Assembly (NCBI GenBank): GCA_036768485.1
Contig: JAVLUZ010000154.1
Span: 41,571,646 to 41,635,645 of the forward strand
Direction: 5' to 3'
DNA: 64,000 bases
DNA from: Mermis nigrescens
Taxonomy: Eukaryota > Nematoda > Enoplea > Mermithida > Mermithidae
Position numbers and translations under genes: made by a program. The first letter of the stretch is position 1; each line of letters begins with the position of its first letter. The notes below the pieces were generated by a model. It searched no databases. It saw only the letters and a program-made list of their open reading frames with translations, and was not told the origin of the DNA. Positions 52,182 to 63,847 of the stretch are shown here, in pieces.

Positions 52182-52678
52182 CATACCTGGGCGTGAGGAG
52201 TATGCGCACCCCCCAGAAACCAAAATACCTCCAGAATTCAATTATTGAAATTTTTGTTTTTTTTCGCAATTTTTTGATGCCAATGGATAGTGCTCGATGA
52301 TAAACGTTGAGAATGGAGTTTTTTCGCCATACCACCACCATTTTTAAGGCCAATTTTTGACCTTTGAAAAAATCTTGCACCCCCCCACACTCCGGGCGTG
52401 GGGGGTTTGGGGGGCATGCACACCCCCAGAAACCAAAACACCCCCCAGAAATCAAAATACCCCCCAGAATAAAATTTCTGAAATTTTTTTTCGTTTTTTC
52501 CGCAATTTTTTATTGCAAATAGATAGTGCTTGATGAGAAAACGTCGAAAAATGGTGTTTTTATCGCCATACCACCATTTTTAAGGCCATTTTTCGACCTT
52601 CAAAAAATCTTGCACCCCCCCCAGAATTTTCTTGCTGCCCACGTATGCCCCCCGGAACTTTGGTGCCGCCCACCTATA
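52182..52678 (-). mobile_element. Family A MITE interrupted by another family A MITE
   Basis: The outer element starts CATACCTGGGCGTGAGG and ends GCCGCCCACCTATA. At its C-run it is interrupted by a second complete copy (52386-52647: CACACTCCGGGCGTGGGG to CTGCCCACGTATG). The outer flanks AGCCAGGC and AGCAAGAC match 6/8. The inner flanks are poly-C and uninformative. Confidence 0.75.
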
Positions 52679-52679
52679 A

Positions 52680-55139
52680 GCAAGACCCCCATGTTCATGT
52701 GTGGTCTAGATCTCAAATGAAAAATTTGAAATTTTCTACGAAAATGAGGCAAGATGAAAAATGGATGAAAATTGAAACATTTTCTCCATAAATGCATAGA
52801 ATCAACCGTAAACGAAGGATCACATAGACTTTCAATGAACAAAATGTAAGTATATTTATTTATACATGCATTTTCTAGAATAATGAAACTTTTCACAGCT
52901 TATAAATAGATATCTTGAGGAGAAACAAGAATTTTAGCTCATTTTATCAAATTTTTGATGAAAATTCTAAAAAATTAGGCATTTTTAAATAAATGCGTAT
53001 TGTACATGTTTTCCTACAAATTGCACGAATATCGTTAAATAGCATTAAGTAGCACATAACAAATTAAATAATAAACTTTTTAGTAAATATAGTTTTTCAA
53101 TTTTTTCTATTTAAATCCTTATTTTTTTAAATTAATAAATAAATAAACTTTGAATAATTAATTTTTTTGAACAATTAAATAATAAATAAGTCGCATCAAT
53201 TCCAGTTCCTATTCCCCAACCGTCCTATTGACGAAATTCCGTAAATTCGTCGATTTTTCCAAAAATTTAGGCAACATAAGCACTTTTTCACATAAAATTC
53301 CAGAGAATTATGAATTTTTCAAAATCATGCACTAGAAATGATTTCCCATAAAAAGAGACTTAAAATAAACGCCAAAAGCGCTATATCGCACGAGCATAAA
53401 ATAGGATAACAAATAATAATCAACAAAAAACTTATTGAGCGAACGATAATTATAAAAACTCGTATAAAACTCAATAAGGAAACTATTCGTGTTTTAAAAC
53501 AACTCACCCGTAACAGTGTCATACATTTTTAAAAAGAAGATCCCATTAGCATACATGGGTAGTAGCCAAATTCTAGGGGTCTGGATGGTGTAAAACCAGC
53601 GAAAATCCCAAAAAACGAGCAACAGGGTCTATCGATTTTTGGGAGGTCTACCGGATTCCCGGGGTCTAAACCCCCAAGGCTCCCACGCCTATGGGTTCCC
53701 ATCACCATGCAGGTAACAGGAGGGGTGGGGGATCCCCCACCCAAAGTCGACCGTCCCCGCATCCCCCATGCCATAAAATTTTGACCCTCCCCCATTTTTA
53801 GGAAAAATCTAATTGTTTGGCCCTTTTTAGGTGTTTTTTTACCGATCTCGGCTAAAAATTGTTGGCCGGAGACCCCAGTCAAAATTTCGAGCTGTTACGC
53901 ATATGCCCGTCACACATGAGCCTTTGCAGTCTGTGAAGTCTGAAGCCCGGATTCTAAATTTTTTTTAATCAATTTTTCCAGGTTTTTCATCCTTCGGAAA
54001 TCGCTTTATCTAAATATAAAGTCCGATTTAAATTTAAATATTATATATTAAATAAAATATAAACGAAAAAATGCAAAATCCGAGAGAATGAAGGAATTAA
54101 AAATTTTAAACACAGGCTTACGGACTGAAATATTTTAATTTTTTAAAGTTTTCTCCGCTCTTTTTTATATCAATGGAAAGAGCACGATAAGAAACGTCGA
54201 AAATTGTTTTTCGCCCCTTCCATGACTTTTTTGGCACGCTACACACTTGCCTGTATAAAAATTCAGCCTCCAAAATATTAAAAAATAGAAGACACTAGCT
54301 AGAAAATAGATAGAATAGTAGGAAACTGATAATATAAGTAAGAGAAATAAAATAAAATTTTAAAATGCAAATATAGCTTTTTAAAGCACGTTTCAGACAT
54401 TTTGGCTCCAAAAATGATCATTTCTACCGTCATTTTCCACCGAATCACCGTTTTTCGACTAAAAAACATACAATAGCAACGAAAAATGCTCCGATGGAAC
54501 AGAAAGGACACATATACTTAAAAAAGCGAAATATTCAAAATACAAAAGGAGAGGACTAGGAAGGTCACCTACCGCTGTTGCAACGGCATATAAGTATGGC
54601 ACGGCACTAAACGCGCAAACAGGTTAGCGCCTATGAATTAAGAACACGCCACAAGAATAATGAGCGAGATAACCATGCAAATAAATGCAGTGCATAATGA
54701 TAGACCGGGAATTTTAATAGCTCTAGAATGCCGAACCAGAGGAAAATGATCCCAGATCATCTCATCATGCCAGCATAACAAGTGTAACTGCAGAGTCATA
54801 ATAAACTGCATGCGAATGTCATAATTCATCTTAAACTGAATATTGTTTATATATTGTCATGAAAATACGATACTGATATTCAACTAAACCGACTATTTAG
54901 AACAGGTCAAAGTTTCCTTCTAAGCTGTTCACTAATCTTTTTCAGAGGCGCAGAATATACTTCGATTTTTGTGTTGCTTAGAGAAAAAGTGATTTTTAGC
55001 GGATTCTAATGATTTTTTGCGCGCATATGTGACTTTTCCTAGTCCCCTCCATTTACGTCTCCGCTATTCTAAGTATATTAATCCTTCTTGTCCCGTCGGA
55101 GCATTTTTCGTTGCTAGTACCCTACTTTTAATTAGTGTG
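52680..55139. other. No gene seen
   Basis: It contains a family F-like and a family E-like segment (53555-53905, with GCTACATTTTTAGGAAAAA-type words and GTCAAAATTTCGAGCTG). The rest is AT-rich. A hydrophobic minus ORF at 54638-54829 was examined and rejected as an exon. Confidence 0.4.
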
Positions 55140-57290
55140 ATTTCAGTGAATCGATTAATAAACTCGTAGGTAATAAGCCAAATGAAATATAACACTGGAA
55201 CAACACGGGAAACAAGATTTTTCATTCACGTCAACATCCACATAGCAAATAAGACTTCTTTCCTGATTCGTAATCTTAATGTTATTCAGAACATTTTCTA
55301 AAAAAGAGTTACCGTCTAACGTTTTAGAATTGAAATTAATTTTCACATTAAACTTTACACGGCCATTGAGTTAGAAAAACCAAAGTTAGATTCGTAATCC
55401 TGATTTAACGAACAGTTTGTGAAAAATTTAGCTTGTACGACCTATAACCTCCTGGATCTGAAATAACCTGAAGTGTAAAGTTTATACAATTAGGGGGCAA
55501 AAGAAACTGGCAGTCAAGTTCGTAATCCTGATAGTATAGAGAAATCCTTATGTTTCGGAGCAAATTTAATAGAAAACTTGGCCTTGGACAATGCTTTGTG
55601 GCTAACTTTAATTTTCAGTGTAAACTTTACACAACCATTGAGCGCGAAAGAAGTCTGAAATCAAATTAGCAATCCTAATGTTCCGAAAAATTTTGACAAA
55701 AACATTGACACATTGACCCTTCACAGCAATCTGGGTGTAAAATAAAACTTTAGTGTAAACTACTTCATACGTCCATTGGGGGCAAACTCATTCGTTCCGT
55801 AGAGTGTGTAACCATTAAGTGTAAAGCATTCTTAGGCTTGAGATCATGCCCCAAATCAAAATGAAGAAGATAACGTGCATAACTGACGAAGAAACGTGTT
55901 TTTCAATCAGAATTACAACTTGCACCTCCAGGATTAACTCAATATTGAGTGTGAAGAAACTCGTCTTACTGCACTTCTGTAACCGTTAAGGAGTTTTTCA
56001 TTTTTTACATTCGTCCCGACATACCAATTCATAAGCGAAGAAAATAGCAGACAGAATTATTGCAAAAATGTTTTTTTAAACACAGAACTGGTACTTTACC
56101 CCTACAGAAATCAGTCGATATTGAGTGTTAGAGAATTGTGGCCAGGTGCGGTTTGTAGTCGCCTATACTTACTTTATTTTTAGAATAGTTCGCACAACCC
56201 GTTTTATAACCGGAGAAGTTGGCTGACAAAAAACGTGTTTTATACGCCGGAGTTTCAACTTTACACCTTCTGATCTAACTCAATATTGACTTTAAAGACA
56301 CACATCCAAGTGCGATGTGTAACCCTAGACTTACTTTATTATTAAAATAGTCATGTAAGAAGTTGGTAACGTACAAAAAGGTTGTTAATCATACATGCAC
56401 AGCATAGGAATTCTGGGGTTGAAATTACAATATGCTTTTTTGGGATCAAAAATGGTAGGTACGCGTCAAAAACATCGTTTTTCAGCGTTTCCGACGATGC
56501 CTTATCTTTAAAGGGCACAAAAACATAAAAAACTCCCGAAAAAATCAAAGAAGTCGGAACAAATTGAACAAAATATAGTAAAAACATGAGTATAATAGCA
56601 CTGAAGCGTCTAATATTTGGCACTTTTGAGCAAATAGATATATAGCTAAAACGATTAAAAAGCATTTTTTCTACAAATTTTTAGAAATTTTTTGGGAACT
56701 TTCAGAAAAATCGCCAATTTTGGGGGAGGGGGTGAAAATTTTGCTGCGGAAGGAGGTTAAACCCCCCCTACCCCCAGATAATGTATGTTGGTAATGTAAA
56801 AAATAAGTTGGTTATGTAAAAAAAGGTAATAAACGTGTTTTTTTCGTCCATGACCAGAGTGTAAACTTTAAACCGCTAGAATTAAATCCATATTGACTTT
56901 ACACAAACAAAATCAAATTCTAAGAGTAGCCCTTAAAACGAAGTACTTTTCCATAAATATATTTTTTGTAGACTCTGATACTAAGATTTCAGCAGACATA
57001 AAAAAGTCAAAACGTAGCCAAAATCTAGTCTTCAAACCTGCAGATTCTTAAACTCTTTACATCCCCACTCAAGTTATGCGAAACTCAAGAAGAACACAAA
57101 ACGGTATTTCGATTATTTCATTCTCTACAATTATATACTAATGAATTCTATGAGGCATTCACACTGAGTTGTGTACACGCTGGCTAACAAAACCATCGAG
57201 GTTCCGATATATTATAATGTTTCGGCAAAACATTACACACTCCTTACAAGCTGAGTACTAAGTGTAAATAAAAACAAAACACACCCACAG
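55140..57290. repeat. Degenerate GTGTAAA-type repeat region
   Basis: Repeated scattered words AGTGTAAAGTTT, GTGTAAACTTTACAC (perfect palindrome, 55618-55632), AACTTTACACC and CTCAATATTGAGTGTGAAG run through about 2 kb, interrupted by a family D element. Spacing is irregular. The GTGTAAAG/CTTTACAC core matches that of the satellite at 1-710. Confidence 0.55.
56390..56787 (+). mobile_element. Family D element, 8-bp target duplication
   Basis: It starts CATACATGCACAGCATAGG and ends CCCCCAGATAATGTATG. Flanks TTGTTAAT (56382-56389) and TTGGTAAT (56788-56795) match 7/8. The interior has GGAATTCTGGGG, GCGTTTCCGACGATGCC and a C-run. Confidence 0.8.
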
Positions 57291-57687
57291 CGAACATTTT
57301 TAATTTTATATCTCTTTAAAAAGCCGCACCTTCTAGATGCGTTCTTTTTATAGCTAAGGGGGTGAACAAGTGTTAGGGGTACCCAAGTATATTATAGGTA
57401 CACGCTAACGCGCTACCTAAGATATCACTCAATTTTATTAAATTTATCAAAACATATTGACGATTTGATGTTCCATCACTGTCGGGAACGTAATGAATGC
57501 GTTTTCGGCTTGTTTTTTGCTTGAATATTATTTTTCAAAATGTCTTCTTAATTTTAACATTCTTTTTTTATAGCTTTGAGTCTCAAAAAGGCGCTCTGGA
57601 TAGAAAACTTTCTAATTCTTTAAATAGAATTTTAGCCAAAAAATTTGAGATCAAAAATTTATAGAAAAATTTTCATGGTATCGCAGG

Positions 57688-58109
57688 CATAGGCGGGCAG
57701 CAGCCGAATTTGAGAGCCGATGTGGGCCAATCTGCCAAAAATAGTACCAAAATTCATGTCTATCGACTTTAAGGTGTCCAGACTAGACATGCACGTGGAA
57801 GGTTTAGGGGTCCAGAATGGAAAAATGGAAAAATTTGTAGGTAAAATGAGGAAAAACAAAGGCCCCATACGCATTAAAATTGAAAATATTCTCCAAAGAT
57901 GCTTCAAATTGACCCGAAACTGTGCAATAATAGTAACGTAGTTTTAACGCTATTTAGCGCTTATATCAGTTTTTCGGGTCATTTTGGCCAAAAAATAAAT
58001 TTTCGACCCACTTTAGGCCGGTTGACTCCAGACCAGCTGACCGCCCCCAGATCAGTCATGCTGTGCATCTATGGTCAAGACCCACCCAGACACCCCAAGC
58101 CCATGCGTG
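57688..58109 (+). mobile_element. Family F element abutting STX17 coding sequence
   Basis: It starts CATAGGCGGGCAGCAGCC and ends CCAAGCCCATGCGTG. Flanks ATCGCAGG (57680-57687) and ATTGCAAG (58110-58117) match 6/8. The right flank ATTGCAAG is part of the open frame that continues from the syntaxin-17 hairpin exon, so the element landed in or right beside coding DNA. Confidence 0.7.
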
Positions 58110-58125
58110 ATTGCAAGTGTCTGAC

Positions 58126-58246
58126 CGAGAGCCGAGCCACACAACGCCGCCAAAACAGCGGCTTTCACACCGAACACAAAACCGGCAGGGCCAAGCATTA
58201 AGGCGCCGACAAAGGCACTGCTTATCGCTATTTTGTTGTCCTTGAT
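58126..58246 (-). CDS. STX17: STX17 exon, glycine-zipper membrane hairpin
   Basis: Acceptor tttaatctcgcag. It starts IKDNKIAISSAFVGALML, then GPAGFVFGVKAAVLAALCGS and ALG. The G-P-x-G, F-G-x-K and A-A-L-x-G spacing matches the STX17 hairpin, whose two helices anchor it in the autophagosome membrane. The exon is placed to end at G|gtcaga (58126). Alternatively the frame stays open through Q-T-L-A-I into the adjoining family F element and stops at 58052-58054. The human protein has a longer basic tail. Confidence 0.8.
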
Positions 58247-60611
58247 CTGCGAGATTAAATCAATAGACCGATTGATATTTTATTCATTTTTTTATTTAAT
58301 TATATTTCATTATTTTGTTATTTTATATTCCATTTAATTATTTTTATTTGATTTATATTTATTTTTTATTTTTATTTATTAAACCTTTTACATGTATTTT
58401 TTCTATTATTTTTTGATTTCATATTATTTATGTCCCAAAAATCTGCCCATTGGCTAATTGCCAAAAGCGGCAAAACAAAAGTAGGCATGTAAGCTCGTGA
58501 TTTAACAGTAGAGGCCGCCATATTGGAAATTTTGGCATTGTTAATTTATGTCGAAAACATTCGCGACCATCGCAAGGCACACAATTTTAAATAAAACTGG
58601 ATAGCATTTCTTCAACGAAAACGGCCCGAGGGCCAATAATTGTCAAAATTTTCGACGAATATTAGATCGGCACCATACATGATCTTGGCGGGTTTGGGGG
58701 GATTTCACCCCCCGCAGAATCATTTTTCACCCCCCCCCCCCCGCAAAAAATTTTTCACCCCCCCCCCCAGAATTGGCGATTTTTCAGAAGTTTCCTAAAC
58801 TTACCTGAAAATTGGTAGAAAAAGTGTCTTTTTAAGGGTTTTTGGCTATCTATTTGCTCAAAATCTGCCGAACTTTTCGGCGCTTCGCGCCACATATTCA
58901 TGTTTTAAGCGATATATTGGTCAATTTATTCGACTTTTTTCGAAATTTTTTTCGCGATTTCATGCTCTAGAAGGTTAGAGTATCGTCAGAAACGCCAAAA
59001 AAACGATGTTTTTTAACGCGTACCGGCCATTTTGGGCCCAAAAAAGGCACTTTAGGTTTCCCCCCAGAATTCCCATAATGTGCATTTATGATCGGCACTA
59101 ATCATTTTCTAATTAAATTCTCTAGCAGACGACTATATGATGACAAGTAGAATCAGTCAAGCCCGAAATTTCGCCGAAATTGGCTTAATGATCCGGGCAT
59201 TTCTAATTTTCTTTTGCTGTGTTTAAATGAAAGTTGGATAGCTAGCTATATTTCCTGAGAACAGCCAGCTCCTTCGACTGCTTTTTTAATTTTTTAAAGT
59301 TTTTAAAAAATCTTTCACGGTTTTTTACATTCTTTAAGAACTCAAACATAGGCCGAATAACTGACGGCCCGGCCGCACATAAAAAACACCATTTTCTCAT
59401 CGAGTAAATTCTATCCACACGTGGGCGTGACGGGGGAAGGTTGGAGGAGGGAGTATGCACCTTTAGAAGGCCGAATACCCCCTCCCCAGAAATCAAAATG
59501 CACCCCACCCCAATTCAATTTTTGGATTTTTTTGTTTTTTTTGCAATTTTTTAATGCCAATGATAGTGCTCGATGAGAAACGTTGGAAAATGGTGTTTTT
59601 CGCCATACCACCATTTTTAGGACCATTTTCTGACCCGTGAAACCCCCAGAATTTCGGTGCTGCCCACCTAAGGTTCCATCCATTCCATACATTGGCGACA
59701 AAAATCGTGAAAACATAGAAAAATATTTAAAAAAATTGGATTCGAAGGATTCTGCGACGCAAAAATTGGCATAAATAGGCAAACATTGGGTTTAAACAAC
59801 TACTGCTAAAATTAGCATAAACGTTCAAATTGGGTTTGACACTTTCTGGTCGATTTCGAGCAGTTTTGCAAGAAATTTGTAATTTTCTCCGTTTTTGACC
59901 TGAATATGCCGTATTTTTCCTTCTTGACCTATATTCTTCCAAAACTCAGAAATTTTGAACCTTGTTTTTGTTACTAAGCCGTACGGCCAAATGTGCACAG
60001 CATGTGAATTCTGGGGAAGTAAAATCTAAAAAAAATTTGAATTCTGGGGAAGAGTTAACCGAAAATTCTTAAAATGCCTTTTTTGGCACGAAAACAGTGA
60101 ATATGCAACAAAAACATAATTTTTTTACGTTTCTGACGATGCTCTATCATTCTAGCACGTACAAAATTCCAAAAAATATATTTAAAAAATTCGAATGAAT
60201 TGAAGAAAACACAGCCAAAAAGTGCAGTGTACATATGACGGTCAAAAAATGTGACACTTTGGAACAAGCAGACGAGTACAAAATGCTTAAAACCGCAGCT
60301 TTTCTACAATTTTTTTCTAGGAAAATTGCGAATTTCTGGGTGGTGGGAGAATAATGTCTGAAGGGTCTCTGGGGAGCGACCCCATGATCATGTATGGTTG
60401 AGACCTTATTCAGCATTTTGGCTCCCTGCGACGTGTGAGTGGCCGCTTTCTCGACATTTTCGTCTATTCGGTCCACAACGACGCCCTGATGCTTAAAAAT
60501 CGATGCGGTCAAGCTACAGTAAGAATTTAGGACAATGATTTGAAGGTGAAACGCTATTACTTCGACAAGGCAGGCCATTTCTTGCATACATTCATTGAGT
60601 TCGGTAATGTC
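58126..60611 (-). CDS. STX17: Syntaxin-17 gene, three exons seen (partial)
   Basis: Syntaxin-17 is the autophagosomal Qa-SNARE. With SNAP29 and a lysosomal VAMP it drives autophagosome-lysosome fusion. Exons (high to low coordinate) are 60561-60611, 60405-60491 and about 58126-58246, with phase-0 junctions between them. Joined, they give DITELNECMQEMACLVE, HQGVVVDRIDENVEKAATHT, SQGAKMLNK, then IKDNKIAISSAF and GALMLGPAGFVFGVKAAVLA. This shows SNARE heptads with the zero-layer Gln (in HQG), the G-x-K-x-L-x-K exit of the helix, and the G/A-rich hairpin with Lys in its centre that distinguishes STX17 from single-anchor syntaxins. The N-terminal exons are not recognisable to the right and are probably beyond 64000. 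The C-terminal end is uncertain because a transposon abuts it. Confidence 0.85.
58674..59090 (-). mobile_element. Family D element, exact 8-bp target duplication
   Basis: CATACATGATCTTGGCGGG to ATAATGTGCATTTATG, flanked by ATCGGCAC at 58666-58673 and 59091-59098. The interior holds long C-runs, a CGGCGCTTCGCGCC hairpin and CAGAAACGCCAAAAAAACG. It lies in the 2.2-kb STX17 intron. Confidence 0.9.
59416..59672 (-). mobile_element. Family A MITE in STX17 intron
   Basis: CACACGTGGGCGTGACG to CTGCCCACCTAAG. Flanks ATTCTATC and GTTCCATC match 6/8. The core is diverged. Confidence 0.75.
59990..60396 (+). mobile_element. Family D element in STX17 intron
   Basis: Starts near CAAATGTGCACAGCATGTG and AATTCTGGGG, with TTTCTGACGATGCTCTATC inside, and ends GACCCCATGATCATGTATG about 8 bp from the donor of the SNARE exon. 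No target duplication read. Confidence 0.6.
60405..60491 (-). CDS. STX17: STX17 exon, SNARE zero layer to C-terminal end
   Basis: Acceptor tcgatttttaag, donor AAG|gtctca. Twenty-nine codons: HQGVVVDRIDENVEKAATHT then SQGAKMLNK. The Gln of HQG is the ionic zero-layer residue. VEKAATHTSQGAKMLNK aligns without gaps to the corresponding STX17 segment. The donor is weak (gtctca), but the phase-0 join to the hairpin exon is colinear with the family. Confidence 0.85.
60561..60611 (-). CDS. STX17: STX17 exon, N-terminal half of SNARE motif
   Basis: On the minus strand, acceptor cgttccttag and donor GAA|gtaata bracket 51 nt: DITELNECMQEMACLVE, phase 0 at both ends. Leu, Met and Val fall at heptad a/d positions. 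The exon is too short to appear as an ORF. The intron that follows is only 69 nt and contains a TACTGTAGC word. Confidence 0.83.
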
Positions 60612-60664
60612 CTAAGGAACGATGCACAATAAACAGATGAAAATAAATATAAAAACAATAAATA

Positions 60665-61267
60665 CAGGGTGGCCCAGTAAAAGGATATATTCCGATTTTA
60701 TAGGTCATAACTTCGCTTGATCTATACATAAAACTTAAGGACCAGCTGCGTTAGATAGATAAACATGCCTCGGACCGCGTTCAAAATTTTGACCAGCTGC
60801 CAACGGTTCGCGCGCTACGACAATTTGTTTACACCTCACCTTTACATTGTTTAAAAAACCCCAGAAGTTTCTGCATTGTATCGAATTAATGCGTGTATAG
60901 GTAGGTATCTTTTCTGTTAAACATTTTTGACAATATAACCTTGTACAAAAATTACTTAGCGCATTTTTGAACCCCAGAGAGGATACGCGTCCTAGTGAGT
61001 GCGAAAATTTCAGTATATCGTCGAAAGAGGGCGCGAATTGATGGCTGCAGCAATGACGCTATTGGCGTCTAAACAATAATTAATTAGATTGTAAACGAAT
61101 CAATTGTAGCGTCCAAATTTTTGACAGCTGGTCAAAAATTTTAAACGGTGTGAAAGAAGACTTTTTCATCTATCTAAACCAGCCGTTTTTAAAGTCCCAT
61201 CTTCACATCAACCGAGGTTATGACCTTTGGAATCGGAATGCAGCCTTTTTATGGGTCATCCATCCTG
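60665..61267. mobile_element. Tc1/mariner-type MITE
   Basis: Starts CAGGGTGGCCCAGTAAAAGG after a TA, and ends GGGTCATCCATCCTG. The inverted ends of about 50 bp also share ATTCCGAT and GGTCATAAC. A second pair of internal arms (GACCAGCTGC and GACAGCTGGTC with AAAATTTT) lets the whole 603 bp fold. The 3' TA is mutated to CA. It lies just upstream of the STX17 SNARE exons. No transposase ORF. Confidence 0.7.
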
Positions 61268-61457
61268 CATAAGATTTTTTTCACTAATAAAGTATTTATT
61301 TAAATTAATTGAAATTTAAATTTAAGAAAAACATAAAATCATGCATGAAACGTCAACGAATCGAATATTTTGGGAGGAAGTAGCCGGCCACTTTTGAGTG
61401 GGAAATGACCTTGGATTTTTGGCCAAGTGGCGAAAAGCACCCGAAATGGGCTAAAAC

Positions 61458-62357
61458 CAGGATCGGATTTAAGGGAGCGGGGGGGCGGCCGCCCCCCTCC
61501 ATTGGCCAAAAATATTTGGCGAGATAAAGAATGGATATGCAATTTGCAATGATTGTCAGTGACGATAATTTCTCAAATTTTTGTGGCGCTACGCGCCGGA
61601 TAATAATCTATTAATGACATTTACTTACTTTCTTGGCGAGCTGGAAGCACACCTGGGCGTGGGTTTGGGGGGTATGCACCCCACCCCAGAAACCAAAATA
61701 CCCCCGCCAGAAATCAAAATACCCCTCCCCAGAATTCAATTTTTGAAAATTTTTTTCGTTTTTTTCGCAATTTTTTGATGCCAATGGATAGTGCTTGATG
61801 AGAAACGTCGAAAAATGGTGTTTTTATCGCCATACCACCATTTTTAAGGCCATTTTTCGACCTTCAAAAAATCTCGCACCCCTTCCCAGAATTTTCTTGC
61901 TGCCCACGTATGCCTGGAAGCCATTCTCTGCTCATTGTAGGTTTCAAAGCAATTTTAACAGCAGAAACAGCTATTTTGGCTAATTTTCTTCTATTTTCAA
62001 TCAAAAATTTTTCGGCTTTTCGCATAAAATGCTACAAATACAGGAAATAAAGCAATAAATCTAGCTTATACACGTCCATCCGCCTACGTTTCACAAGTTT
62101 TCCAGCGCCTCGCGCCAGATTTTCGCTAAAGTCAAAAAATGTAATGATTTTTCCGCACAACAAAATTCGATAATTTCAAAATTTTTCAGAAAAAATTTTG
62201 CGTCAAAAGTGATTTTAAGTAAAAGTATACAATGTATTAAACGCCGAAAAATGCTATTTCGCGCACGAAGGGCAAATTTTTGGACCTATTTTCTGACTGT
62301 CCTTGAAAAAGTTAGGGTAACGCTCCTCCCTTTAGGAAAATCCTAGATCCGCCAATG
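61458..62357. mobile_element. hAT-like element family C, exact target duplication
   Basis: Ends CAGGATCGGATTTAAGGG and TCCTAGATCCGCCAATG. Flanks GCTAAAAC (61450-61457) and GCTAAAAC (62358-62365) are identical. It holds two GGCGC..GCGCC hairpins and is itself interrupted by the MITE at 61648-61912. No protein is encoded. Confidence 0.9.
61648..61912 (-). mobile_element. Family A MITE inside family C element
   Basis: CACACCTGGGCGTGGG to CTGCCCACGTATG. Flanks GCTGGAAG (61640-61647) and CCTGGAAG (61913-61920) match 7/8. Confidence 0.88.
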
Positions 62358-62394
62358 GCTAAAACGATGAATCTCGGCCCTGATAGGGAGGAGG

Positions 62395-63240
62395 AACGGC
62401 CGACCCTGGGTGGGAGACATACATACTCAGGAGGGTTTACGGGTGTTTCACTCTCCAAAATTTTCCACCCCCTCCAGAATGAGGGATTACTTGAAAATTC
62501 CAAAAAATTTGTTACAAAAATGCGGCGGTTTAAGCATTTTAGCTATCGCTTTATTCAACGTGCCAAATTTTCGGCTATTCGCGGCATGGACTCATTTTTT
62601 GATTATTTTTGTTCGATTTAATCGAATTTTTCAGATACTTTTTCGAAATTTTATTTTTTCACTTTTAGGCTCTGGAAAGATAGAGCGCAGTCAGAAATGC
62701 CGAAAATTATATTTTTGATCCGTACCCACCTTTTATGGAGACCGTAAGAGGCACTTTAAAACTTTAATCTCTCCCTAGAATTCCTTTGTTGTGCGTGTCT
62801 CATGGGAGACCCCATCCAAACATGCACAGAGGGGTTGAGGGAAGTATTAGCCCCCCTGAAGGGTCAGTCGACGAGGTAGTGTCAGGCGATCTTGAGCTGA
62901 TTGAATGTTTTTTTGCATAATTTTTTTAGGTCAAAAGCAGTAAAAACGTCAGAAATTCATCCGGCGCTTCGCGCCAGATTAGTAATTAGTACTTTTAAGT
63001 ACTTTTAACTCAAGAGCGCCAGAAATTACTAAATTTTTGCATTTTTACGTGTTAAAAGTGATATAATGCAGTCAAAATGGACTAAAAATGCTTTTAAAAT
63101 GCGATATTAACACGAAAAAACGTTTTATAGGCTATTTTGACCATTTTGGTCATTAAAACAGCAAAAAATCGTCAACGTTAAATTTACTGCTTCGGATTTT
63201 TGGGATTACTCCCCTGCCCTGCTGACCCTGACCTTGTGTA
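62395..63240. repeat. Family D relics and other dispersed repeats
   Basis: It has CACCCCCTCCAGAATGAGGG, then CAGAAATGCCGAAAATTATA, and at 62960 a CCGGCGCTTCGCGCCAGATT hairpin block like that near 27860. No gene is seen in this 850 bp. Confidence 0.55.
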
Positions 63241-63248
63241 TCTACGAC

Positions 63249-63516
63249 CATACGTGGGCCGTGGGCAGCAAGAAAATTCTGGGGGTGCACGATTTTTCAA
63301 AGGTCAAAAAATGGCCTTAAAAATGGTGGTATGGCGTAAAAAATACCATTTTTCGACGTTTCTCATCGAGCACTATCCATGGGCATCAAAAAATTGTAAA
63401 AACTAGAAAAATTTTCAAAAAATGAATTCTGGGGTATTTTAATTTCTGTGGGGGTGGGGGTATTTTGGTTTCTAAGGGGTGCATACCCCCAAACCCCTCC
63501 CCCACGCCCAGGTGTG
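63249..63516 (+). mobile_element. hAT-type MITE, family A
   Basis: CATACGTGGGCCGTGGG to CACGCCCAGGTGTG. Flanks TCTACGAC (63241-63248) and CCTACGAC (63517-63524) match 7/8. Confidence 0.88.
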
Positions 63517-63524
63517 CCTACGAC

Positions 63525-63847
63525 CCCATCCAACTTTTACTTCTCCGGATAAAAGATTAAAATGTAAAGAACAAATAGATTATCAATTGATAAGATCATA
63601 GACAATAAATGAACGAATCGCAGAAATGAAATTTATCGACTAACAGCCAGATCAATGGACGACAAGATTGAGTCATTTCTTCCACTCTGATATTTTGATA
63701 AAAGCAAGATAATATTTTGTCGATTTATGGAAAAATCAAAAAAGCAACAAAGCGTTTACAAAAAGTATGTGATTTTAGTCATTTTCCGCCTCAACTTTGC
63801 CCATTTTTTTCAAATTTCCTATTTTGCCTTTCTCGGAGGATACCACA
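63525..63847. other. Short unique stretch, no gene seen
   Basis: AT-rich, non-repetitive, between two MITEs. No STX17 5' exon could be recognised on the minus strand. Confidence 0.4.

Noticed and set aside
54638..54829. Hydrophobic minus ORF ending SLIILVACS, first considered as a syntaxin membrane anchor exon
   Set aside because: Its phase does not join the SNARE exon, and a much better hairpin exon that joins in phase exists at 58126-58246.
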